Part shown: positions 1 to 5,502 of the stretch, one piece after another
How the letters are laid out: every line of letters starts with the position of its first letter
How positions within the stretch are numbered: the stretch's first letter is position 1
Assembly: GCA_031285645.1 (NCBI GenBank)
Contig: JAITVU010000164.1
Coordinates: forward strand, 1-7,026
Source of the DNA: Oscillospiraceae bacterium
GTDB taxonomy: Bacteria > Bacillota > Clostridia > Oscillospirales > Ruminococcaceae
Direction: 5' to 3'
Length of the DNA: 7,026 nucleotides
The notes under the pieces: generated by a model
What the model was told of the DNA's origin: nothing
Seen by the model: the letters and a program-made list of their open reading frames with translations, nothing else
Database searches by the model: none
Made by a program: the position numbers and the translations under genes

Positions 1-1408
1 GGGGCTGCATCCCAAGGAAATCGCTGTGCGCCGCGATTTACGCGACGCGCTGATCTTCACGATAGACGGCGCGGACTCCAAAGATCTGGATGACGCCGTC
101 AGCCTGAAAAAAATCGGCGCCGCGTGGGAGCTGGGCGAGCATATCGCGGATGTGAGCTATTATGTCACCCATAAGAGCCCGCTCGACGAGGAGGCGCTGG
201 CGCGCGGCACATCCGTGTATTACGCGGATTCGGTGGTGCCGATGCTGCCTGCTGAGCTCAGCAACGGTATTTGCTCGCTTAATCCCGGGGAGGACCGCCT
301 CGCTTTTTCGGCGATCATGAGCCTGGACGGCGACGCCAAGATATTATCTTTCCGATTTGAGAAAACGGTGATCCGATCACGCGTCAAGGGCGTATACAGC
401 GAAGTGAACGCGATGCTCGACGGGACGGCTTCCGAGGCTATGCGTGAAAAATACGCCGGCCTCGAGGATGTGATTGCCGAAATGCGCCATTTAGCCGAGA
501 AGCTGACCCATAACCGCTATGCGCGCGGTGGTATGGACCTTGAATCCACCGAGAGTAAAATCACGGTCGGCCCGGACGGGACGGCTATAAACGTGCAGCC
601 GCGTGAGCGCGGCGTGAGCGAGCGCATCATTGAGGAATTCATGCTTACCGCCAACGAAGCGGCCGCTACCTATGCCCTTCAAGCAGCTATCCCATTCCTG
701 TTCCGCGTGCACGAAAGTCCCGCGCCGGATAAATTGGAGAACCTTTATGCCGTTCTGGACGCGCTGGGCATCCGGCATGCCCGGTCTCGGGAAAACACAG
801 CTCCTGCCGACATAGCCGCTATTCTTAAGACAGTCGCCGGCACGGATATGGCGTCCATCGTCAACACAATGGTGCTGCGCAGTATGGCCAAAGCGAAATA
901 CGCGCCTGCCAACATCGGCCATTTCGGTCTCTCGCTCAAAAACTATACGCATTTCACCTCCCCTATCCGCCGCTATCCCGACCTTGTCATTCACCGCATT
1001 CTGTCGGGCCTTGTCACCGGCATGCGTCCTGAAAATATTGAAAAGCGCTTCCGGGGGTTCGTTTCGGGCGCGGCCACACAGTCGACCCAGCGCGAAATCG
1101 CCGCCATGACGGCCGAGCGTGACTGTGAAGACTGCTATAAGGCCGAGTTTATGCGCCCCTATGTCGGAGACGTGTTTGACGGTGAAATTTCCTCCCTGAC
1201 ATCCTTCGGCGCTTATGTCAGGCTGGCCAACACTGTGGAAGGCCTTGTGCGCATCGACGATTTCGCCCAGGGCGACTGGCAATTCGACGGCGTTATGACG
1301 TATACGGATGCCCTGACAGGCAAGAAAATCAGGCTCGGCGATCCGATCCGCGTTAAGATAGCCGCGGCCAATGTGCCTGCCGGGCAGGTGGACATGGTTC
1401 CGGCCTGA
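1..1408 (+). CDS. rnr: RNase R (3'-5' exoribonuclease, RNB + S1 domains), 5' end outside window
   Basis: Cytoplasmic processive 3'-5' hydrolytic exoribonuclease that degrades structured RNA. The frame is open from base 2 with no start signal, so the N-terminal cold-shock/helix-turn-helix part lies upstream; the GTG at 26 is internal. Numbering from that GTG, the RNB active site TIDGADSKDLDDA is at 12-24. Its aspartates D14, D20, D22 and D23 have the same spacing as the metal-binding aspartates of RNase II/R. HIADVSYYV (39-47), IIEEFMLTANE (201-211), PFLFRVHE (223-230) and YTHFTSPIRRYPDLVIHR (307-324) are further family signatures. A C-terminal S1 RNA-binding domain spans about 380-457 (FDGEISSLTSFGAYV). 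The protein ends almost directly after S1, without the Lys-rich tail of the E. coli enzyme. In many Firmicutes smpB and tmRNA follow rnr; neither does here. An intrinsic terminator lies 51 bases past the stop. Confidence 0.96.
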   Translation, partial: GLHPKEIAVRRDLRDALIFTIDGADSKDLDDAVSLKKIGAAWELGEHIADVSYYVTHKSPLDEEALARGTSVYYADSVVPMLPAELSNGICSLNPGEDRLAFSAIMSLDGDAKILSFRFEKTVIRSRVKGVYSEVNAMLDGTASEAMREKYAGLEDVIAEMRHLAEKLTHNRYARGGMDLESTESKITVGPDGTAINVQPRERGVSERIIEEFMLTANEAAATYALQAAIPFLFRVHESPAPDKLENLYAVLDALGIRHARSRENTAPADIAAILKTVAGTDMASIVNTMVLRSMAKAKYAPANIGHFGLSLKNYTHFTSPIRRYPDLVIHRILSGLVTGMRPENIEKRFRGFVSGAATQSTQREIAAMTAERDCEDCYKAEFMRPYVGDVFDGEISSLTSFGAYVRLANTVEGLVRIDDFAQGDWQFDGVMTYTDALTGKKIRLGDPIRVKIAAANVPAGQVDMVPA

Positions 1409-1459
1409 CGCCATTTGCAGGATTTAAAGCCGTTGGCGGCGGTCAATTGTAGCCATGCG

Positions 1460-1489
1460 GCCGGCCCTTAATAACAGGGCCGGCTTTTT
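1460..1489 (+). terminator. intrinsic terminator of rnr
   Basis: A perfect 9-bp GC-rich stem (gccggccct at 1460-1468 with agggccggc at 1476-1484) closes a 7-base loop and is followed by five T. It sits 51 bases after the RNase R stop and should end that transcript, isolating the next gene. Confidence 0.92.
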
Positions 1490-1538
1490 CTGCATTCTTA
1501 TGAAATTATGTGTGTGTTGTTATCATCATTGCAGTAAA

Positions 1539-1565
1539 TTGTCCAATATTCGACACTGATATAGA
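1539..1565 (+). promoter_or_regulatory. possible weak extended -10 promoter
   Basis: TTGTCC (1539-1544) lies 15 bases before TATAGA (1560-1565), which carries an upstream TG at 1557-1558 as in extended -10 promoters. The spacing is short. If used, transcription would start near 1572 and run through the inverted repeats at 1595-1719 as a long leader. Chance matches are common in AT-rich gaps, so this is tentative. Confidence 0.22.
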
Positions 1566-1594
1566 GAATGTGCATTTCCATATTTTATTAGCGC

Positions 1595-1719
1595 CGCGCC
1601 AAAACGCCGCGAAGAAATGGTCTGAGCCGTCATTTACCGTGGCTAATCCCGGCGTTTTGCGCATGGCCGGTGAATTTGTATGGCCTTCGCAGGTATTATT
1701 TTCTATGCCTTTTGGCGCG
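1595..1719 (+). repeat. competing inverted repeats in the gap before the CAP lipoprotein gene
   Basis: One segment (about 1595-1609, cgcgccaaaacgccg) can pair with two different partners. With 1650-1662 (cggcgttttgcgc) it forms 13 pairs with one bulged C. With 1710-1719 (ttttggcgcg) it forms 10 perfect pairs. The first stem encloses a smaller agcc/ggct stem (1625-1628 with 1641-1644). The two pairings share bases 1596-1604, so they exclude each other, as in attenuators and riboswitches. I could not match it to a known riboswitch class. The stretch from 1490 to 1838 has no convincing gene: open frames on both strands lack ribosome binding sites. It could be a regulatory leader, a DNA-level element or a decayed repeat. 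Confidence 0.5.
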
Positions 1720-1737
1720 CGATGCAGCTTTAGTATA

Positions 1738-1766
1738 TTTACATGCAATATGAGAATCCTTATTAT
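1738..1766 (+). promoter_or_regulatory. sigma-A-type promoter for the CAP lipoprotein gene
   Basis: TTTACA (1738-1743) and TATTAT (1761-1766) each differ from consensus at one base and are separated by the ideal 17 bases. The predicted start near 1773 gives a leader of about 65 bases ahead of the GTG at 1839. It is the best promoter match I found in the window. Confidence 0.65.
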
Positions 1767-1774
1767 TGAGGGCA

Positions 1775-1798
1775 TATTCTATCAGAAACTTTAGAATA
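1775..1798 (+). other. leader hairpin before the CAP lipoprotein gene
   Basis: tattcta (1775-1781) and tagaata (1792-1798) pair perfectly over 7 bp around a 10-base loop. The hairpin would stand at the very 5' end of an mRNA started from the 1738-1766 promoter. A 5'-terminal stem can stabilise a message; it is AT-rich and therefore weak. Confidence 0.35.
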
Positions 1799-1838
1799 AC
1801 CGCGTACATATTCAAAATAATCGGAAAGGAGGGATATT

Positions 1839-2513
1839 GTGAAGCGAACCGCACAACTGGCGGTCTATTTGTGCCTTGCGATCGCTATCGTCACCAGCGC
1901 ATGCCATACGGATTACCCCGTATATGCGCCGGATGAGCCTGAGACTGGAATAAATAGCAGCTCCGTCGCCAATACGGCGGATTACGACACGCTGCCATTC
2001 AGTCCCGTTCCACTGGCTGCGCTCCCCGCGGCGGAAGCTTTACCGCAATCACAATCCGGCTCGGACTCATCAGAACAGGACGTTCCGAATGCCCAAAACA
2101 TAGAAAAAGAGTTGCTTCGTCTCATTAATGAAGAGCGTGAAGCCCAAGGCGTCACAAAGCTTGAAACAGACGATACCATGCTCTGGGCCGGGCGCATCCG
2201 CTCAGAGGAATTGCTCAAGAGCTTTTCACACACGCGGCCGGACGGCACCTCCTACTATACCGTGTTTGATGAAGTCGACTTTTCCTATGCGGGAAAATGG
2301 CATGGAGAAAATGCTTCTTATATGTATTACAGAACAAGCAAGTTCACTGAAAAGCGCATCGCGCAAATGATGTTTGATGACCTTAAGAAAAGCCGTGGCC
2401 ATCACCGGAATTTGCTTAAAGAGCAGTATCGATACGCCGGTATTGGTGTATATGTTAAAGTTATTAAGGGAAAAACACATATCACGTCATCACAATTATT
2501 CGCCAGCAAATAA
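1839..2513 (+). CDS. CAP/SCP-domain (YkwD-like) secreted lipoprotein
   Basis: Probable cell-surface protein of the CAP (CRISP/antigen 5/PR-1) superfamily; its biochemical role in bacteria is mostly unknown. The GTG start is preceded by aaaggaggg (1825-1833) at 5 bases. Residues 1-22 are a Lys/Arg start, a hydrophobic stretch and a Cys22 after VTSA, a somewhat weak lipobox (Thr at -3). Residues 23-85 are a Pro/Ser/Ala/acidic linker that would hold the domain off the membrane. The CAP domain runs about 87-222: IEKELLRLINEER helix, SHTRPDG with H131, GENAS with E157, GHHRNLL with H188 (the GHRxNIL site) and YAGIGVY. These are the usual cavity His/Glu positions, so the domain looks intact. Length (224 aa) is ordinary for the family. 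It stands alone, convergent with the minus-strand acylation pair, and has its own promoter and terminator. Confidence 0.9.
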   Translation: MKRTAQLAVYLCLAIAIVTSACHTDYPVYAPDEPETGINSSSVANTADYDTLPFSPVPLAALPAAEALPQSQSGSDSSEQDVPNAQNIEKELLRLINEEREAQGVTKLETDDTMLWAGRIRSEELLKSFSHTRPDGTSYYTVFDEVDFSYAGKWHGENASYMYYRTSKFTEKRIAQMMFDDLKKSRGHHRNLLKEQYRYAGIGVYVKVIKGKTHITSSQLFASK

Positions 2514-2531
2514 AGTTCATTTCACCACATA

Positions 2532-2579
2532 AATAAATCCGCCATTAAACAGTTTATGCTGCTTAATGGCGGATTTATT
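2532..2579. terminator. shared hairpin terminator between convergent genes
   Basis: A perfect 17-bp stem (2532-2548 with 2563-2579) closes a 14-base loop, with a further 3-bp cag/ctg stem possible inside. Both arms end in A/T-rich sequence, so it can serve the CAP gene, whose stop is 18 bases upstream, and the minus-strand gene ending at 2675. The U-tracts are interrupted, so efficiency is uncertain. Confidence 0.75.
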
Positions 2580-2585
2580 ACGTGA

Positions 2586-2640
2586 CAAGCCACTAAAAAG
2601 CTGCTGCTCAATGATCGCGGGCAAAACCCGCTGTGGCTTG
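2586..2640. repeat. stem-loop with inner hairpin downstream of the DHHW-like gene
   Basis: caagccac (2586-2593) pairs perfectly with gtggcttg (2633-2640). Inside it gcggg (2617-2621) pairs with cccgc (2627-2631) around a 5-base loop. A separate small stem, aaactg/cagttt, follows at 2641-2655. None has a clear T-run. The element sits 35 bases past the minus-strand stop at 2675, so it may shape that mRNA's 3' end. Its outer arms resemble those of the stem-loop at 5438-5482. Confidence 0.5.
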
Positions 2641-2674
2641 AAACTGTATCAGTTTTAAACCTGTATGACAATAA

Positions 2675-3805
2675 TTATCTGTCGTTAAATATGCTCACAC
2701 GGGATGGCACACTGCCTGCGGCCACATAGCTTTCCACACTGTACGCCATCAAAATCTGGTCGTAATCCTCCAGATATATATTCTCAAAAGCCATATCGCC
2801 GTGAAAGAGATCCAAAAACGTGATCTGTTGATAATGATTGGCCAAAAACGGCAGATATGAAAGAGCGGTTTTATCTCCAAAAAGCAGGAGGCGCAGCTTA
2901 CGGTTATTAGGCGATGACGATATAATATCTGTTTGGGCGGAGAGTCCCCCAAGGTAAACATCCATATCCCGGCCTATGTCGACCATATGTCGGGGGAAAA
3001 GCGTATGATAGGTCTTCACGCCTGTATAATCCCGATGCGTCACGATATACTCTCTCGGGTTGCGGCTGTATTTAAACAAAATCAATACGTCGGGCCTTAT
3101 ATCCTTGTCCGGTGACCCAGCGTATAAATCCCCGTAATAATCGTCACGCACATAGTCGATATCAAACGCGTTATAGGATGGGTTGTCGACGCCAAGCATT
3201 CTTTTGGACAGCGCCGAATAGATATGATAGCCGCCATAAGCCGTCACGTTGTTTTCCGTGCGGTAAAACATATACTGATCCCGGTTTGTATAAAGCGGCA
3301 GATAGGTGTCAATCGCGACAAGCTTTCCCGCCAGCTCGCCGTATACGTTTTCTATGAACAGGCGCTGGTTAAAAACATCGGCAAAGGACGGAACAGCCGT
3401 GTTTGTTATCGCCGAGGCCGTCGGAATTAATGTAAAATAAACCTGACGCCCTATCGACCTTGCATACTCGGCAAAATCAGACACCGCTTTTGTATTGGCC
3501 TCTTCAATTTCGGGCGCGGGCGCCTGTACATTCTTGACCAGGACATCTTCTCCTATAAAAGTCCCGTTATGTTCTCTTTTCCCGCCCGCAATGCGCAAGT
3601 CCATCCCAATTTCCTGCAGCTTGCTTTTAAACGGAAAATTTGTCGCGACATAAACCTGAAGATTTTCTGCAACGTAACGTGACGCGATCGCCTGCGACGC
3701 CGACGGCAAATGTTCGCTTAAAAATCCCCCTCTTGGAAAAAGAATCACGGCGGGGATCGCTAAAAGCAATGCGATCAATATCACGCGCCGCTTGTTTTTC
3801 TGCAA
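2675..3805 (-). CDS. DHHW/AlgJ-like membrane-anchored protein lacking the catalytic motifs
   Basis: Member of the DHHW family, relatives of the AlgJ/AlgX SGNH-type O-acetyltransferases that act outside the membrane with an MBOAT partner. The TTG start is chosen because aaggaggagg lies 5 bases before it. Residues 7-23 form one membrane anchor; the rest should be extracellular. Family landmarks remain: NFPFKSKLQ (56-64), KREHNGTFIG (76-85), VYFTLIPTASAI (122-133), DDYYGDLYAGSPDKDIRPD (221-239) and FLANHYQQITFLDL (320-333). The active-site positions do not. The usual YYRTDHHWT appears as FYRTENNVT (180-188), so D-H-H-W is E184-N185-N186-V187. The usual GDS nucleophile site reads G310-D311-K312. 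The frame is intact at 376 aa, near normal length. The MBOAT gene lies 196 bases upstream on the same strand. It is probably a non-catalytic partner or polymer-binding protein; that role is inference. Confidence 0.82.
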   Translation of the reverse strand: MQKNKRRVILIALLLAIPAVILFPRGGFLSEHLPSASQAIASRYVAENLQVYVATNFPFKSKLQEIGMDLRIAGGKREHNGTFIGEDVLVKNVQAPAPEIEEANTKAVSDFAEYARSIGRQVYFTLIPTASAITNTAVPSFADVFNQRLFIENVYGELAGKLVAIDTYLPLYTNRDQYMFYRTENNVTAYGGYHIYSALSKRMLGVDNPSYNAFDIDYVRDDYYGDLYAGSPDKDIRPDVLILFKYSRNPREYIVTHRDYTGVKTYHTLFPRHMVDIGRDMDVYLGGLSAQTDIISSSPNNRKLRLLLFGDKTALSYLPFLANHYQQITFLDLFHGDMAFENIYLEDYDQILMAYSVESYVAAGSVPSRVSIFNDR

Positions 3806-3810
3806 ATCCG

Positions 3811-3820
3811 CCTCCTCCTT
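3811..3820 (-). promoter_or_regulatory. strong ribosome binding site fixing a TTG start
   Basis: On the minus strand aaggaggagg is followed by cggat and then TTG at 3805. The near-perfect match and 5-base spacing outweigh the rare start codon and decide the N-terminus of the DHHW-like protein. A strong site here argues that the gene is still translated. Confidence 0.85.
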
Positions 3821-3916
3821 CCCTCATGAGACTTCCCTGTCTCCCGCGACGAAATCGAAATACCAGAAGTGCAATGCCACCTGCGGGCTAAAAGGCCGGC
3901 TTGCCGACCAGAGATC

Positions 3917-3936
3917 AAAAAACGCCTTAAAGGGCG
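3917..3936 (-). terminator. weak terminator/attenuator between the MBOAT and DHHW-like genes
   Basis: Read on the minus strand, a 5-bp stem (3932-3936 with 3923-3927, one G-T pair) with a 4-base loop is followed by six T (3917-3922). It lies about 65 bases past the MBOAT stop and would reduce read-through into the DHHW-like gene. The stem is short, so termination is likely partial. I saw no convincing promoter in the remaining part of the 3806-4001 gap. Confidence 0.45.
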
Positions 3937-4001
3937 GAAATCTAACCCTTTCGCACATAATAAGCCCGCTCAGCGTAAACGCACGCCCGCTAACATAACC
4001 G

Positions 4002-5372
4002 CTACAACGACAATGTCGTCAGCAAAACAAGCAGTACCACCGATACAGCCGCATTGAGCGCCGTATACGTCCTGGGCAACGTTTTGCGAACCCAGTGAGA
4101 AATAACGTTGCCCAGATTGGTGGCCAGAACGCAGGAAGAGAGAAGGAGCAACCAGTTGGACGACATGATATACATAATCTGATTGTTATACAGCGGCACC
4201 GAATCGGAGAAAAAACTGAACATCAGCCTGACAGATGCCACACTCTGCGCCAAGCTGTTCACTGACAATATCGTAAAACTGGACAACACCACACAGAGCG
4301 TATAAAACCGACACATCAAGGTCGGCAGCTGCACCAATATCCGATTATAAAGATACTTCTCCATAAACATGAACAGCGCTAAATAGAGGCCCCATACCAT
4401 ATGGTTGACGCGAAGGCCGAACCATAAACCCATCAGCATCCCGAATACAATCAGATTCGGCAAGTCCTGATACGCCTTTCCTGCTTTTCCGGCCAGATTT
4501 TTATAGACATTTTTTCTGATAAACGCGGCCGCCGTTATATTAAACCGCTCAAAAAAATCGGCAACGCTGCGGGACTGATAAGGAAAATAGAAGTTCTGGG
4601 GCAATTTGAAGCCGACCATCAGGCCGATGCCCTGCGCCATCTCGCTAAGTCCCGACATAATGTAGAATATGGCAAGGGCGAATATAATCACCAGCATCCA
4701 CGCCGACAGAACGCTGGCCGATTCGGCTGGGAAATCAAGAATCTGAAGATAGAGGTCCGAGAGCTGCGCGCCGATAATAAGCGCCTTCACCGCGCCTAAT
4801 AAAAAAGCTGTCACGCCGTAAACAAGGTTAGTGCTGCTTAAAGACGGGTTTATCATCTGCGCGTCAAAGTCCTTGTAGGAATAAAGCGGGCCGGCGGAAA
4901 GCCTTGGAAAAAAACAGCAGTAAAGTGTGAATTTTATAGCATCCAGCTCATAAGGGCATTCCTTTTTATACATTTGAATGACTGCGTCCATACCGGAAAG
5001 CGTGTAGATGAGCGTACCGAGCATGAGGGGTACGCCGCGCGTCTGTACCAAAAAGCCCGTCACCGCTATAATCACAAGATTTTTGACAACTGAGAAAATC
5101 ACGCACAGCCTTTTAATATCCTGCCTGTCGTCATGCCGGTTCATCAGCCTGACCGCAATATAATCAAGTGCAACCGAAACCACCATTAAAATCAGCCCGT
5201 CCGGTTGAATCATAAGATAAAGTAACAGGGATGTCACCGCGAGAACGCCCACCCGCAAGCGGGCCGGGAAGATATGGTGAAGCGCCAGAAGAAGCGGCAG
5301 AATGACATAGACAAACGACAGGCTGGCCGGAAATAAAACCGTATCCAGACTCAGCTGATTGATAATCTGCAT
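4002..5372 (-). CDS. AlgI-like MBOAT membrane protein lacking the catalytic histidines
   Basis: Polytopic membrane protein of the MBOAT acyltransferase superfamily, AlgI branch, whose active members move acyl groups across the membrane for polymer O-acylation. I start at the ATG at 5372 (456 aa), 7-8 bases after an aaaggcgg-like site; a TTG at 5402 would add 10 residues but has no ribosome binding site. About ten hydrophobic segments are visible. AlgI landmarks, numbered from the ATG: FFPRLSAGP (154-162) with YKDF (166-169), SGLSEMAQG (240-248), LPQNFYFPYQSRS (257-269), and RKNVYKNLAG. The usual FWRRWHISLS is FFERFNITAA, with N278 for His. The usual GLWHG is GLWFG (315-319), with F318 for the invariant His. 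H324 lies six residues further on, where the family usually has a hydrophobic residue. It precedes the DHHW-like gene and follows mfd by 130 bases. The fold assignment is firm; acyltransferase activity is doubtful. Confidence 0.88.
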   Translation of the reverse strand: MQIINQLSLDTVLFPASLSFVYVILPLLLALHHIFPARLRVGVLAVTSLLLYLMIQPDGLILMVVSVALDYIAVRLMNRHDDRQDIKRLCVIFSVVKNLVIIAVTGFLVQTRGVPLMLGTLIYTLSGMDAVIQMYKKECPYELDAIKFTLYCCFFPRLSAGPLYSYKDFDAQMINPSLSSTNLVYGVTAFLLGAVKALIIGAQLSDLYLQILDFPAESASVLSAWMLVIIFALAIFYIMSGLSEMAQGIGLMVGFKLPQNFYFPYQSRSVADFFERFNITAAAFIRKNVYKNLAGKAGKAYQDLPNLIVFGMLMGLWFGLRVNHMVWGLYLALFMFMEKYLYNRILVQLPTLMCRFYTLCVVLSSFTILSVNSLAQSVASVRLMFSFFSDSVPLYNNQIMYIMSSNWLLLLSSCVLATNLGNVISHWVRKTLPRTYTALNAAVSVVLLVLLTTLSL

Positions 5373-5437
5373 AAGCGCCGCCTTTCCGCTGTTTTCTCCC
5401 AATCTATGCTATGTCGTTTCAGATTGTATTAACTGAA

Positions 5438-5482
5438 TGACAAGCCGCTTTCCCGTTCTTTCAGGCTGTTTTAAAGTGGCTT
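5438..5482. repeat. stem-loop between mfd and the MBOAT gene
   Basis: aagccgcttt (5442-5451) pairs with aaagtggctt (5473-5482) over 10 positions with one G-T. The wobble forms only in plus-strand RNA, where T-rich sequence follows; in minus-strand RNA it is a C-A mismatch. It lies just past the mfd stop (5503) and may mark the end of that transcript, though no T-run follows in the mfd direction. The rest of the 5373-5502 gap shows no convincing promoter. Confidence 0.4.
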
Positions 5483-5502
5483 TTCTTTAAATTTCCTTTG
5501 TT

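Noticed and set aside
491..1414. Long 307-residue minus-strand open frame opposite rnr
   Set aside because: It is the antisense shadow of the RNase R gene, rich in His/Arg/Gly as expected for a GC-biased complement, with no ribosome binding site or family signature.
1506..1794. Overlapping 94-residue plus and 89-residue minus open frames in the gap after rnr
   Set aside because: Neither has a ribosome binding site or a recognisable domain, and the inverted repeats and a promoter lie inside them. Open frames on both strands of the same DNA suggest chance.
1490..1838. Known riboswitch or tmRNA (ssrA) after rnr
   Set aside because: I looked for c-di-GMP-type conserved segments and for a tmRNA tag and acceptor end and found none. 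The hairpins present do not match a class I know.
5373..5402. TTG at 5402 as the start of the MBOAT gene
   Set aside because: No ribosome binding site precedes it. The ATG at 5372 has a purine-rich site and gives the N-terminus that resembles AlgI proteins, directly before the first membrane segment.
2675..5402. Reading the pair as a Dlt system (DltB/DltD)
   Set aside because: No dltA or dltC is nearby, and the partner matches DHHW/AlgJ landmarks (NGTFIG, YYGDLY, degenerate DHHW site) and not DltD.
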